This document shows, piece by piece, positions 48,127 to 57,060 of a stretch of 64,000 nt of DNA. The translations under genes were made by a program, and so were the position numbers. Under the pieces are notes generated by a model. That model was given only the letters and a program-made list of their open reading frames with translations, searched no databases and was not told the origin of the DNA. Location: assembly GCF_003244875.1 (NCBI RefSeq), contig NZ_LXXZ01000073.1:1-64000 (forward strand), given 5' to 3'. Source of the stretch: Stenotrophomonas sepilia. Its GTDB lineage: Bacteria > Pseudomonadota > Gammaproteobacteria > Xanthomonadales > Xanthomonadaceae. Position 1 is the stretch's first letter; every line of letters begins with the position of its first letter.

Positions 48127-48146
48127 TTCCTGCCGCGACGTCACGG

Positions 48147-49172
48147 ATGAGCACTCCCGCTGACAAGATCGCCGTGCTCGGCGCCGGTTCCTGGGGAACC
48201 GCCCTGGCCAGCCTGCTCGCACGGCACGGTCACCCGACCGTGCTGTGGGGGCGCGACGCGGCCGTGGTCGACGCCATCGACCAGCGCCACGAGAACCCGC
48301 GCTACCTGCCGGGCATCCCGCTGCCGGACAGCCTGCGTGCCACCACCGATCTGGCGTCGGCGGTGCAGGGCGCGGCCTGGATCCTGGTGGTGACGCCGTC
48401 GCACGCGTTCGGCGAGACCGTGCGTGCGCTGGCGCCGCTGCGACCGGCCGGTGCCGGCGTGGCCTGGGCCACCAAGGGCTTCGAACCCGGTTCGGGCCGT
48501 TTCCTGCATGAAGTGGCGCGCGAAGTGCTGGGTGAGGATGTGCCGCTGGCCGTCGTCACCGGGCCGTCGTTCGCCAAGGAAGTCACCCAGGGCTTGCCGA
48601 CCGCGATCACCGTGCACGGCGACGTGCCCGAGTTCGCGCAGACGGTGGCCGAGGCGATGCATGGCCCGGCGTTCCGCGCCTACACCGGCGACGACATGGT
48701 CGGTGCCGAGCTGGGCGGCGCGATGAAGAACGTGCTGGCCGTGGCCACCGGCGTGGCCGATGGCATGCAGCTGGGCCTCAACGCCCGTGCCGGCCTGATC
48801 ACCCGTGGTCTGAACGAGATGCTGCGCCTGGCCGCTGCGATCGGCGCCAAGCCGGAAACGCTGATGGGCCTGGCCGGCCTGGGCGATCTGGTGCTGACCT
48901 GCACCGGCGACCTGTCGCGCAACCGCCGCCTGGGCCTGGCCCTGGGCCGCGGCCAGACGCTGCAGGATGCAGTGCGCGAGATCGGCCAGGTGGTCGAGTC
49001 GGTGCAGACCGCCGACGAAGTGATGCGACAGGCGCGCCGTCATGGCATCGACCTGCCGATCTCCGACGGTGTGCGTGCCGTGCTGCATGGCGAGCAGACC
49101 CCGGAAGAAGGCTTGCGCGCACTGCTGGCGCGGGAACAGAAACCGGAATATCCGGACACGCTGTTCAAGTGA
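48147..49172 (+). CDS. gpsA: glycerol-3-phosphate dehydrogenase [NAD(P)+]
   Basis: Reduces dihydroxyacetone phosphate to sn-glycerol 3-phosphate for phospholipid synthesis. The 341-residue protein has the NAD(P) fold [20 protein letters not shown] at residue 9, the GPSFAKEV motif near 148, and the substrate-binding lysine region [19 protein letters not shown]. It follows secB by 20 bp and ends at a strong terminator. Confidence 0.95.
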   Translation: MSTPADKIAVLGAGSWGTALASLLARHGHPTVLWGRDAAVVDAIDQRHENPRYLPGIPLPDSLRATTDLASAVQGAAWILVVTPSHAFGETVRALAPLRPAGAGVAWATKGFEPGSGRFLHEVAREVLGEDVPLAVVTGPSFAKEVTQGLPTAITVHGDVPEFAQTVAEAMHGPAFRAYTGDDMVGAELGGAMKNVLAVATGVADGMQLGLNARAGLITRGLNEMLRLAAAIGAKPETLMGLAGLGDLVLTCTGDLSRNRRLGLALGRGQTLQDAVREIGQVVESVQTADEVMRQARRHGIDLPISDGVRAVLHGEQTPEEGLRALLAREQKPEYPDTLFK

Positions 49173-49177
49173 ATCGA

Positions 49178-49207
49178 AAAACCCCGGCCACGCGCCGGGA
49201 TTTTTTT
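49178..49207 (+). terminator. rho-independent terminator after gpsA
   Basis: Stem CCCCGGC/GCCGGGA-type hairpin (AACCCCGGCCACGCGCCGGG) followed by seven T, starting 6 bp after the stop. Confidence 0.85.
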
Positions 49208-49218
49208 ATGTGCGTGCC

Positions 49219-49287
49219 CTATCCACGCATGGCGTGGATCTACTGCCGAACCCGCTTCTGGTAGCTGCCAACCTTGGTTGGCGCCCG
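49219..49287. repeat. SMAG-type stems after gpsA
   Basis: ATCCACGCATGGCGTGGAT followed by CTAC (49220-49242), then GTAG and the stem GCCAACCTTGGTTGGC (near 49262-49283). Between a plus-strand terminator and a minus-strand gene end. Confidence 0.7.
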
Positions 49288-49297
49288 GCGGCAGCAA

Positions 49298-49774
49298 TCA
49301 CCGCGCCCGCGGCGGCGCGCTGGTGTTGTCCATGTCCGAAAAGATCAACCACGGCCCATCGTCCACGCGCTTCAACGTGAGCGTGAACTTGCCGGTATCG
49401 CCCACGTTGTTGCCGTAGCTGTACGCACCGACGATGTAGCCCGTGTTGCCCTCCATCGAATACGCCAGCGCACGCAGCCGCAACGGGCTGCCGCCCTGGC
49501 CGGCATACGCGGCCTCGATCGCACTGCGGCCGCGCACCGGCGGCTGGTTGCTCTGCAGCACAAAGCCATCCTCGGCGAACAGCGCAGCCAGTGCCTTGGC
49601 ATCACCCGTGCGTCACGCCTGCTCGTAGTCGCGCAGTACACGGTCCAGCGGTGCGGGCAGCGCGATATCGGGAAGCGGCTGTGCGGGCTCCGCGCCTTCT
49701 GCATCGTGGGCATTTGCCGGCGATGCCATCAGCAGGGCACTGCAGAAGATCATGGCGAGTGGTGTACGGCGCAT
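49298..49774 (-). pseudogene. DUF4440/NTF2-like secreted protein with in-frame TGA
   Basis: Reads as one 158-residue protein except for a TGA at 49613-49615. Signal peptide MIFCSALLMASPANAHDAEG, then LDRVLRDYEQA, stop, and in the same frame RTGDAKALAALFAEDGFVLQ and GRSAIEAAYAGQGGSPL, the typical NTF2/SnoaL-like order. The family usually has a tryptophan or similar residue where the TGA lies, so one G-to-A change (TGG to TGA) explains it. Either a real nonsense mutation or a base-call error. Confidence 0.78.
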
Positions 49775-49888
49775 GCGTCCGGCTCCAGGCGATGACGGGA
49801 AGCTGCGAACGCATCCTGGCGCGGTGCTGGTTAGAATCACGCGGCCGCCGATTTGGCGGACGCAGCGCAGATCAGACAAGGACACGGA

Positions 49889-50563
49889 ATGAAGATGCGA
49901 ATCACAGGGATGGCGATGATGGCCGCGCTGCTGGCAGCCTGCGGACAGGCACCGGAGAAGACTGGCGGGACTGCACCTGCTGCGGCGCCAGCGCCGACCA
50001 CCGAAGCACCGGCCGCCGCGGCGACGGTGGTCGAGGAGGAACCGTCCGCCGAAGACGGCGTGGCCCCCTCGGTGTGGGACAACGAAGGCGAACCGGAAGA
50101 CCCGGGCGCCGGCGGCGAACTGACCTGCGCGGACAACCCGCTGGCGACCCACTTCTTCACCCTGGTGGGCGGCAACACCGTGGACGACTGTGGCCGCAAG
50201 GATCCGAAGGTGCTGGCCGCGTTCAACGCCCTGATGAAGAACACGGCCGCAGCCGAATCCGCCGACAAGGAGATTCCATCGCTGCGCGAACGCCTGTTGA
50301 GCGGGCCCAGCGGTCCTGGCGAACTGGTAGTGCTGCAGGGCGAGCCGTGGTGGTTCTACACCGCCTGCCAGGCCCACGACTGCCCCGGCACCGCGTTGGC
50401 GATGCTGTACTCACCCACGCAGGCGAAGATGGTCGGCCGTCTTACTGCGCGCTGCCGTGTGTGGTGGCTGGGCGAGCCGACGGCGGAACAGCGTGTGCAG
50501 ATCGAACAGCGCCAGCCACTGCAGGATGCCGCGCTGAAGGAAGACAGCGCGCTTTGCGGGTGA
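49889..50563 (+). CDS. lipoprotein with Ivy-type lysozyme-inhibitor domain
   Basis: A 224-residue lipoprotein (lipobox LLAAC, Cys18) with an alanine/proline/acidic linker to about residue 80. The C-terminal half holds FYTACQAHDCPGTALAMLYS, which resembles the conserved CKPHDC loop of Ivy inhibitors of vertebrate lysozyme, followed by a strand like their ending. If correct it protects the cell wall in the periplasm against C-type lysozyme. The assignment rests on this loop and the length; moderate certainty. Confidence 0.65.
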   Translation: MKMRITGMAMMAALLAACGQAPEKTGGTAPAAAPAPTTEAPAAAATVVEEEPSAEDGVAPSVWDNEGEPEDPGAGGELTCADNPLATHFFTLVGGNTVDDCGRKDPKVLAAFNALMKNTAAAESADKEIPSLRERLLSGPSGPGELVVLQGEPWWFYTACQAHDCPGTALAMLYSPTQAKMVGRLTARCRVWWLGEPTAEQRVQIEQRQPLQDAALKEDSALCG

Positions 50564-50623
50564 TGTGGCGCGCGCCGCAGCGCCGGGCCGTGCCCGGCGT
50601 TGCAGTGAGCGTTGTTCCCCGTG

Positions 50624-50998
50624 TCACCCTTCCGGGCGCATGCGTGCGCTGACCTGTGCGGTCAGCGACAGACTGGCCATCATCAGGCCCTCCATCACGC
50701 GGTCGCCCACGTACTCCTCGTCGGGACCGTTCTGGCGCACGCGCTCGGCAGCCAGCAGCATTTCCAGCGCCACGCGCAGGCCGGTCAATGCGCAATCCGC
50801 GTCGGCCAGCGCCATGCGGCGGCCGGGCATCTGATGACGTTCGGGCCAGGGTTGGCCGTCGGCGGCGGCGCCCTTGCCGATGCGGTCGAGGGTGGCGATG
50901 AAACCGAGAGGATCCTGCTGGTGCGGTGCTTCCGAAGGCGCGTCCGCGTTGGCGGGCACGTATTGCGTGCGTAGTCGGGAGGATTCGGGTGTGCTCAT
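50624..50998 (-). CDS. hypothetical protein
   Basis: A 124-residue cytoplasmic protein starting MSTPESSRLRTQYVPANADA. The C-terminal half is helical (LADADCALTGLRVALEMLLA, EEYVGDRVMEGLMMASLSLT). The open frame extends upstream through a GC-rich non-coding stretch, but ATG 50998 is the first sensible start. No family recognised. Confidence 0.55.
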   Translation of the reverse strand: MSTPESSRLRTQYVPANADAPSEAPHQQDPLGFIATLDRIGKGAAADGQPWPERHQMPGRRMALADADCALTGLRVALEMLLAAERVRQNGPDEEYVGDRVMEGLMMASLSLTAQVSARMRPEG

Positions 50999-51134
50999 GG
51001 CAATGCTCCGTGCAGGACAGACGGCAGCCGCCACACAAAGGTGGCGGGCGGAGACGTGGCTCGAAAACCGGGCGCTTGTTGAAACCGGCAGGCACAGGGC
51101 CTCCACGCTCCGCCCGCCATAGCCGGCAGACGGA

Positions 51135-51173
51135 TTGCCCGCCGGCGCCACGAGGGGTGACGCCGGCGGGCAA
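51135..51173. repeat. 13-bp perfect hairpin in the 51.0-51.5 kb gap
   Basis: TTGCCCGCCGGCG/CGCCGGCGGGCAA with a 13-base loop. A second stem CCGCCAC/GTGGCGG lies near 51031. The gap 50999-51478 shows no convincing gene; it contains this structure and then a less GC-rich stretch (51180-51320) that could hold a promoter or small RNA. Confidence 0.5.
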
Positions 51174-51478
51174 GCGTTGTTAAACAAGCGCACGGGTTTT
51201 CGAAGCCCGGCCATCCTTTTTCGATGGCACGTCATCTGTACGCGTGCTGCTGCGCGGTGCCAATCAGAACAGTTGCATTCAACGCTTGATCAAAGACGCT
51301 TTCGGCATTTTTGCACGCTGTTAAGCTGTCGCAGACGCAGGCGCCGCAACGGCCGTAGCGGCATGGGGAATATGCGACATGGGTCGAAGTTGATGACGTG
51401 GCGTACGGGCACCCCACCAAGTCGATGACGACAGTGCGGGGCGAAGAACGCAATTCGACTCCCACACACTTTGATCTG

Positions 51479-52510
51479 TCAGTGCTCTTCGCGTCTCTCG
51501 TACCAGGCTTGCGTACGGTTCACGATCCGCACCACGGACAGCATGACCGGTACCTCGATCAGCACACCCACCACGGTGGCCAGCGCCGCTCCCGAGTGCA
51601 CGCCGAACAGTCCCACCGCTGTGGCCACAGCCAGTTCGAAGAAGTTGCTCGCACCAATCAGCGCTGACGGGCCGGCCACGCAATGCGCCACGCCCAGACG
51701 GCGGTTCAGAAGGTAGGCCAGGCCCGAAGTGAAATAGACCTGGATCAGGATCGGCACCGCAATCAGCGCGATCACCAGCGGTTGCTTCACGATCTGCTGG
51801 CCCTGGAACCCGAACAGCAGCACCAGCGTCAGCAGCAGCGCGGACAGGGACAGCGGGCCCAGCCGTCGAAGCGCGCGCTGCAGGCCCGCCTCGCCGCTGC
51901 GCGAAAGCATCCAGCGCCGCAGCAACGCGGCCACCAGCACGGGCACCACGATGTAGAGGCCAACCGACAACAGCAGCGTGTCCCAGGGCACAGTGATCGC
52001 CGACAGGCCCAGCAGCAGCGCAACCACCGGCGCATACGCGACCACCATGATCGCGTCGTTCAAGGCCACCTGGCTCAGGGTGAAGTTGGCATCACCGCGG
52101 CACAGGTTGCTCCACACGAACACCATGGCGGTGCAGGGCGCGGCCGCCAGCAGGATCAAACCGGCGATGTAGCTGTCGATCTGTGCTGCGGGCAGCCAGT
52201 CCGCGAAGGCATGGCGCAGGAACAGCCAGCCCAGCAGCGCCATCGAGAACGGCTTCACGGCCCAGTTGATGAACAGTGTCACGCCGATGCCCTTCCAGTG
52301 CTGCTGCAACTGGCGCATCGCAGTGAAGTCGACCTTCAGCAGCATCGGGATGATCATCAGCCAGATCAGCACCGCAACCGGCAGGTTGACTTTGGCCACT
52401 TCGGCGGAGGCCAGCACCGCGAAGGCATCGGGCAGGACGTGGCCCAGCAGCGTGCCCATCGCAATGCACAGCACAACCCACAGCGTCAGGTGTCGCTCGA
52501 ACAGGCTCAT
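51479..52510 (-). CDS. acr3: arsenite efflux transporter, ACR3 family
   Basis: Inner-membrane As(III) carrier of 343 residues with ten hydrophobic segments. The family motif is LILLAAAPCTAMVFVWSNLC, containing the essential cysteine near residue 127, and LNDAIMVVAYAPVVALLLG follows. ATG 52510 (MSLFERHLTLWVVLC) is the family start. It is the last gene of the arsR - arsN2/arsC - acr3 operon: arsenate is reduced by the upstream gene, and arsenite is exported here. Confidence 0.92.
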   Translation of the reverse strand: MSLFERHLTLWVVLCIAMGTLLGHVLPDAFAVLASAEVAKVNLPVAVLIWLMIIPMLLKVDFTAMRQLQQHWKGIGVTLFINWAVKPFSMALLGWLFLRHAFADWLPAAQIDSYIAGLILLAAAPCTAMVFVWSNLCRGDANFTLSQVALNDAIMVVAYAPVVALLLGLSAITVPWDTLLLSVGLYIVVPVLVAALLRRWMLSRSGEAGLQRALRRLGPLSLSALLLTLVLLFGFQGQQIVKQPLVIALIAVPILIQVYFTSGLAYLLNRRLGVAHCVAGPSALIGASNFFELAVATAVGLFGVHSGAALATVVGVLIEVPVMLSVVRIVNRTQAWYERREEH

Positions 52511-52523
52511 GGCAGTGGCACCG

Positions 52524-53483
52524 TCATTGTGCGCCGTCGGTCGGCAGCAGCTGGCCGATCCGGTCCAGCGCGTGCTGCAGCGCTTCGCGTTCGGACCACA
52601 CCGATTCGGGCAGTGCGAGCAGCGCACGCAGGCGCGTTTTCACGATGGCATGGGCCAGTGCGAAGGCCGCGGCCTTGTCGGCATCGCTGCCTGCCACGGC
52701 GGCCGGATCAGGCAGGCCCCAGTGGCTGCGGATGAAGTCACCGAACACCACAGGGCAGGCTTCGGCAGCGGCCGCGTCACACACGGTGATCACCAGATCC
52801 ATCGGGGCTGCATCCACGAACTCATCCCACGACTTGCTGCGCAGCCCTTCAACGGGCATTCCTTCGGCCTGCAGCTGGGCGAGCGCGAAGGGATTGATCT
52901 GGCCAGTGGGCTGGCTGCCCGCACTGAATGCGCTGAAGTGATCGCCGCCCCAGGCGCGCAGGGTGGCTTCAGCCAGCACGCTGCGCGCGCTGTTGCCGGT
53001 GCAGAGGAACAGGACATTGCGGGTCATGTGGCTTCCGTGGTCAGTGAGTGGCTTGGACATGCACAGCGCGCTGGCCGGGCAGAGACGAGTGAACTCGGCA
53101 GAGCTGCGGATCGCCTCCGCTATCTGCGCGCGATCGCATCCGGCATAGCCGTGCCGCGCGAACCACGGGCCTGCCGACGTCGTCAGCAGCACCAGTTCCC
53201 TGACCTGCATGCGGCGGGCCATGTCCTCGGCCGCTGACAGCAACGCGCGCCCAAGGCCGGTATTGCGTCGGTCGTCGGACACCACCAGGGAGCGAAGCAG
53301 GGCCGACGCGCCGAAGATCTGCAATCCAACGGCACCCACGGGAACACCTTCGAGGTCTGCGACGAGAAACGCCACCTCGCTGCTTTCCAGATCGGCCACG
53401 GGCAACTGCGCCTGCCGCAGAAGGTCCCGGATGTAGGACAGGTCGTCGCGTTTGCCGGTACGAATCAACGGATCGGGTTTCAT
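52524..53483 (-). CDS. arsC: fusion of ArsN2-like GNAT acetyltransferase and ArsC arsenate reductase
   Basis: A 319-residue two-domain protein. Residues 1-145 are a GNAT acetyltransferase of ArsN2 type (LRSLVVSDDRRNTGLGRALL binds acetyl-CoA; LVLLTTSAGPWFARHGY). From about 150, an arsenate reductase of the low-molecular-weight phosphatase fold begins MTRNVLFLCTGNSARSVLAE, with the catalytic CX5R loop and a late DPAAVAGS acid. ArsN proteins acetylate trivalent or organic arsenicals, so one polypeptide may combine reduction and modification. It lies 13 bp from acr3 and 1 bp after arsR. Confidence 0.88.
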   Translation of the reverse strand: MKPDPLIRTGKRDDLSYIRDLLRQAQLPVADLESSEVAFLVADLEGVPVGAVGLQIFGASALLRSLVVSDDRRNTGLGRALLSAAEDMARRMQVRELVLLTTSAGPWFARHGYAGCDRAQIAEAIRSSAEFTRLCPASALCMSKPLTDHGSHMTRNVLFLCTGNSARSVLAEATLRAWGGDHFSAFSAGSQPTGQINPFALAQLQAEGMPVEGLRSKSWDEFVDAAPMDLVITVCDAAAAEACPVVFGDFIRSHWGLPDPAAVAGSDADKAAAFALAHAIVKTRLRALLALPESVWSEREALQHALDRIGQLLPTDGAQ

Positions 53484-53484
53484 C

Positions 53485-53814
53485 TCAGCACCTGCATGCC
53501 GGTTCGTTCACCGTGCACCGCTCATCCGGGGAGCCCGCGCAGCAGTTGTGCGTCAGGTACTGGACCAAGCCGTTCATCGCATCGAAGTTGGCGCGGTAGC
53601 AGACGTGGCGGCCTTGGCTTTCGCTCTCCACCAGCCCGGCCTGCACCAGCTCCTTCAGGTGGAAGCTGAGCGTGGCTGGGGGTACCTGCAGGGCCGTGGC
53701 GATGTCGCCCGCCATCCGCCCTGCCGGGCCCGCCTCCACCAGCAGTCGGAAGGCAGCCAGGCGGGTGGCATGGCCGAGGGCGGTCAGGGCGGTGATTGCA
53801 TTCGATGTTTCCAT
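53485..53814 (-). CDS. arsR: ArsR-family arsenic-responsive repressor
   Basis: Winged-helix repressor of 109 residues (LGHATRLAAFRLLVEAGPAG, then the recognition region LQVPPATLSFHLKELVQAGL). It lacks the classical ELCVC helix; cysteines are instead clustered at the C-terminus (HNCCAGSPDERCTVNEPACR), as in ArsR proteins with a C-terminal As(III) site. ATG 53814 is chosen by family length; 53844 would overlap arsH. Divergent from arsH by 17 bp. Confidence 0.88.
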   Translation of the reverse strand: METSNAITALTALGHATRLAAFRLLVEAGPAGRMAGDIATALQVPPATLSFHLKELVQAGLVESESQGRHVCYRANFDAMNGLVQYLTHNCCAGSPDERCTVNEPACRC

Positions 53815-53840
53815 ATTTCTAGAATAGTCGAATGAATGAG
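53812..53840. promoter_or_regulatory. compact arsR/arsH divergent control region
   Basis: Only 17 bp separate the arsR ATG (ending on the minus strand at 53814) from the arsH ATG at 53832. The gap holds the palindrome TTCTAGAA in an AT-rich setting, a possible ArsR half-site pair. Promoters must therefore lie inside the opposite coding regions or give leaderless messages. Confidence 0.45.
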
Positions 53841-54560
53841 CCAATCACAAGCCTGGACCTGCCCAACCTGCTGGAATCGTCATTGCCCCAGCCCAATCAT
53901 CACCAGCTCGCCGCGGCAGATCTGGGGCCGCCACGCATTCTCCTGCTCTACGGCTCGCTGCGGCCCCAGTCGTTCAGCCGCAAGCTTGCGCTGGAAGCCG
54001 AGCGGCTGCTGCGCCACCTGGGGTGCGAAACCCGGGTGTTCGATCCGCATGCGCTGCCGATGCTGGACAGCGTGGACAGGAATCACCCCGAAGTGCAGCG
54101 ACTGCGCGAATGGTCACAGTGGTCGGAAGGGCAGGTCTGGGTCAGCCCCGAGCGGCATGGCACGGTCACCGGCGTGTTCAAGAACCAGATCGACTGGTTG
54201 CCGCTGGAAGATGGCAGCGTGCGGCCCACGCAGGGCAGGACGCTGGCGGTGATGCAGGTGAGCGGCGGCTCGCAGTCGTTCAATACCGTCAACACGTTGC
54301 GCGTGCTCGGCCGCTGGATGCGCATGCTGACCATCCCCAACCAGTCGTCGGTGGCCAAGGCCTGGCAGGAATTCGATGACGACGGCCGGATGAAACCCTC
54401 GCCGTACTACGATCGGGTGGTGGACGTGATGGAGGAACTGGTGAAGTTCACGCTGCTGACGCGGGGCCGGTCGGACTACCTGGTGGACCGCTACAGCGAG
54501 CGGAAGGGCGACGCGCACGCCGCGGCATTGGCGCGGGCTGCAGGGGCTACGGCTTCCTGA
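53832..54560 (+). CDS. arsH: organoarsenical oxidase ArsH (NADPH-dependent FMN reductase family)
   Basis: Flavoprotein of 242 residues oxidising trivalent methylated arsenicals. The FMN phosphate loop is [15 protein letters not shown] near residue 40; further family segments are [20 protein letters not shown] and [23 protein letters not shown] 53832 preserves the conserved N-terminal [12 protein letters not shown]. Divergent from arsR. Confidence 0.92.
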   Translation: MNEPITSLDLPNLLESSLPQPNHHQLAAADLGPPRILLLYGSLRPQSFSRKLALEAERLLRHLGCETRVFDPHALPMLDSVDRNHPEVQRLREWSQWSEGQVWVSPERHGTVTGVFKNQIDWLPLEDGSVRPTQGRTLAVMQVSGGSQSFNTVNTLRVLGRWMRMLTIPNQSSVAKAWQEFDDDGRMKPSPYYDRVVDVMEELVKFTLLTRGRSDYLVDRYSERKGDAHAAALARAAGATAS

Positions 54561-54575
54561 GTTCCAGCACGCGCG

Positions 54576-55313
54576 CTACCTGCTCGCGCGCTGCGCGCCC
54601 TTGCTGTTCTCGTCCTTTGCATCGCCACGGCTCTGCGCGAACGCCGGGAAGGTCTTCGCGATCGAATCCTTGTCCGGCAGGATGTAGAACACGCCGCCCT
54701 TCTCGAACGTGGAGTGCACGATCTGCTCGTAGAACGCCGGCGAGACGTTGATGCAGCCGTGGGTGACGCGGTTGTCGTCCGGCGTCGGCGTCGCCAGTCG
54801 TTCGGCGCGCTTTTCCTTCGGGGTGCCCGGCGGCAGCGGATGCATCGACACGGCGGAATCATAGTCCACCCACAGCACGCGCCCGGCATCGTCGGAGGGG
54901 CCATAGGCGCCGATGAAGCGGCCCGCAGGCGTGGTGCGGTCGTGGCCGGGAATCGCGCTCAGGGCAAGCTTGGCGACGCCGGGTGCGGAATGATCGCCGA
55001 TGGCCGAACCGAACAGCGCCGGCGCGGCGCCGCGCAGCTTGCCGTCGCCGCCGAAGACCAGGACCTGCGCCGCGGCCTTGTCCATGATCGCGAACGGATA
55101 ACCCTGATTGTCCTTGCTGGCGACCACCCAGCCGGCCAGCTCGATCACTGTTTCGGAGACGCTCTGGTCGGGCGGAAGTTCATCAACGGCGGCCGCCGGT
55201 GCTGCGGGTGCGTCCTTGTCCCTGGCGTTGGCTGCGCCGCTGCATGCAACGGCCAGTGCCATGGCCAGAGCGGCATGGAAGGCGCGGCGTGCAGGGGAGG
55301 AGGAGGTACGAAT
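54576..55313 (-). CDS. L,D-transpeptidase (YkuD domain), possible ATT start
   Basis: Periplasmic enzyme making 3-3 peptidoglycan cross-links or anchoring lipoproteins. The YkuD motif is THGCINVSPAFYEQI, with the catalytic cysteine, preceded by the usual region around SMHPLPPG. ATG 55262 gives only MALAVACSGAANA as a signal, with no basic end. An in-frame ATT at 55313, 7 nt after AGGAG, would add IRTSSSPARRAFHAALA and complete a normal signal peptide, so it is proposed as the start. C-terminal residues after about 225 are low complexity. Confidence 0.75.
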   Translation of the reverse strand: MRTSSSPARRAFHAALAMALAVACSGAANARDKDAPAAPAAAVDELPPDQSVSETVIELAGWVVASKDNQGYPFAIMDKAAAQVLVFGGDGKLRGAAPALFGSAIGDHSAPGVAKLALSAIPGHDRTTPAGRFIGAYGPSDDAGRVLWVDYDSAVSMHPLPPGTPKEKRAERLATPTPDDNRVTHGCINVSPAFYEQIVHSTFEKGGVFYILPDKDSIAKTFPAFAQSRGDAKDENSKGAQRASR

Positions 55314-55418
55314 GGGAAGGCTCCTGGCAATGCAATCCTGGTGGAAGGAGGCCAGTGGCCGGCGAGGGCCACTGGTTCCCGATACAGAGGTGGATCAATT
55401 CAAACGGTGAGGGAGCGA

Positions 55419-55691
55419 TCAGCCGCGCGGCTTGCGTCCGACGGGTGCCCTTTCAAGCTGCTGCACGCGGCCTTCGATCTGGTCCAGGCGCTGGTTGGCC
55501 TGCTGTGCCGACTGGTTGGCGGACTCGGCACTCTGTGCAGCGCCCTGCACCTTTACATCGAGCTGATCGAGGCGCGAGTTGATGGTTGCGAACTCGTCCT
55601 TGTAGGTGGCACAAGCGCCAAGGCTCACGGTGGCGATGAGCGCTACAGCAAGTGCGCGGGCCGTCTTCATGTGTTGCGGGTTCAGGTTCAT
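55419..55691 (-). CDS. Lpp-like outer-membrane lipoprotein
   Basis: A 90-residue lipoprotein: lipobox SLGAC (Cys27) followed by an alanine/glutamine coiled coil with regular heptads (INSRLDQLDVKVQGAAQSAE, QQANQRLDQIEGRVQQLERA). It resembles Lpp/OprI in size and trimer-forming helix, but ends GRKPRG instead of a C-terminal YRK lysine, so covalent attachment to peptidoglycan is doubtful. An in-frame start at 55745 is disfavoured; GGAGG precedes ATG 55691. It lies 105 bp from the L,D-transpeptidase on the same strand. Confidence 0.75.
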   Translation of the reverse strand: MNLNPQHMKTARALAVALIATVSLGACATYKDEFATINSRLDQLDVKVQGAAQSAESANQSAQQANQRLDQIEGRVQQLERAPVGRKPRG

Positions 55692-55909
55692 TGCACTCCC
55701 TCCTTCGTCTGGGGAAGCTGGAATATAGCGGCGTTTGTTCCCCATGCTGACAGGCGCTTTCAGCTGAAGTTGGAAGACGTGGAAGGGTTGTGAAATATGT
55801 TCATCAGCAAAGCTTAACGAGTGAGATCAGGCGAGCTGATGTGCACAGAGGCGATGGCCTTGCCGTTGCTCGAATCGCCCAATTCATCAGCCTGAAGACG
55901 GCTTCATTC

Positions 55910-56899
55910 CTACCCGTTTTCCACTGGCCCACACGCCGGGCGCCATTCACTTGCGGCGAACAATGCCGGCGCACTTTCCGGACGCACCGTCAGCAGCGTG
56001 GCGACGGCACCAGCTTTGTCATCGGCGCGGGCAACGTAGTCAGCGGCAATGCGGTAGCCGATCCAGTAGCCAAGATCGCCGCGGCGCGTTTCGTCGCCCG
56101 CTCCGTTGTAGAGCCATTGCGACAGATCAGTACCAGCGCTGTCCCGGGCGAACTGGCGTTCCAGGGCGCATTCGCGGCCCTGCGTCCAACGACGCAGATG
56201 CGCGTTGGCCGGTTGCCCCGAGATCAGTTCGCCCACGTACTCGGCGCCGCCTTCAAGCAACGTCTGATAGAGCAGGGTGGGCTGCGCGACATCGACGCTC
56301 GCACCGGGCTGCTGCACGTGCACGTACTCATGGGCGATCAGGTGCACGAATCGATCGCCGATGTCGGGCTGCATCCAGTCGGCGTGGCACAGTGCCTCCA
56401 GTCCGATCACCACGCCGTCGGGCGTGGTGACACCGCCGCTGTTTCCCCGACCCACCAGCACGGTGACCGGCGGAAAACGTGCGGAGGGAAACAGCGTGCC
56501 CAACCGATCGAGTGCCTTGGCAACCCGCTCGCGGATCTCCGGCAGTGCCGTCGCACAGGTACGGGCTTTGGCAAACAGCGCAGGTTTGTGCTGGATCGCA
56601 TCTGCAAGACGATCCATCGAGCCGATACGGCTGTCAGTGAAGCTGCGTAGTGCATCCGTACCCGCATGCAGATAGCCGCGCTGCAGATCGTCGGCATTCG
56701 GCTTCCCTCCGCTTGCATCCAGCACGCTGAAGAAGCGCGAGACATCGTCGGTCTGAATCACGACGCGCCCGGAAGGGCGGGTACGCTCGGCTGCGTTGGC
56801 TACCTGCAGCATCATCGGCAGGGCGAAGAGCAGCAAAGCCCGCACTGTGCGCCGGGCATGAAGCGGAAACAGCAGTGACGCGGTGGATGCGTGCGGCAT
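55910..56899 (-). CDS. putative secreted zinc metalloprotease (DUF2268-like)
   Basis: A 329-residue protein with a signal peptide (LLLFALPMMLQVANAA). The HEXXH motif appears as LIAHEYVHVQQPG near residue 190, followed about 25 residues later by TLLEGGAEYVGEL, whose glutamate would be the third zinc ligand. The order matches DUF2268-type predicted proteases. Acts in the envelope or outside; substrate unknown. The 164-bp gap to the Lpp-like gene holds nothing recognisable. Confidence 0.75.
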   Translation of the reverse strand: MPHASTASLLFPLHARRTVRALLLFALPMMLQVANAAERTRPSGRVVIQTDDVSRFFSVLDASGGKPNADDLQRGYLHAGTDALRSFTDSRIGSMDRLADAIQHKPALFAKARTCATALPEIRERVAKALDRLGTLFPSARFPPVTVLVGRGNSGGVTTPDGVVIGLEALCHADWMQPDIGDRFVHLIAHEYVHVQQPGASVDVAQPTLLYQTLLEGGAEYVGELISGQPANAHLRRWTQGRECALERQFARDSAGTDLSQWLYNGAGDETRRGDLGYWIGYRIAADYVARADDKAGAVATLLTVRPESAPALFAASEWRPACGPVENG

Positions 56900-56988
56900 G
56901 AGGAGTTCCCTGAACGCCAGCCTTATTTATACACCAGTCAGTTCAATATTCAGGGTCGATTAGACCCCCTAACGGATAATTCACACCT

Positions 56989-57031
56989 GTCGACCGCCTC
57001 CTCTCTCTCCCCCTCCCGGGAGGCGGCCGAC
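56989..57031 (+). promoter_or_regulatory. 5' leader hairpin of the Ax21 gene
   Basis: Stem GTCGACCGCCTCC/GGAGGCGGCCGAC (12 of 13 pairs) enclosing a pyrimidine-rich loop, 30 bp before the ATG; a smaller stem GGGTC/GACCC lies at 56953-56967. Stable leader hairpins of this kind protect abundant outer-membrane-protein messages; a role here is inferred. Confidence 0.55.
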
Positions 57032-57060
57032 GAAACCAAAATAATTAAAGGTGTGTCCCG

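Noticed and set aside
49613..49615. In-frame TGA read as selenocysteine
   Set aside because: No SECIS-like stem follows, the family has no selenoprotein members, and a Trp-to-stop change is simpler.
51232..51470. Small ORFs on both strands in the gap before acr3
   Set aside because: No ribosome-binding sites, odd composition and no motifs; the peptides look random, so no gene is called.
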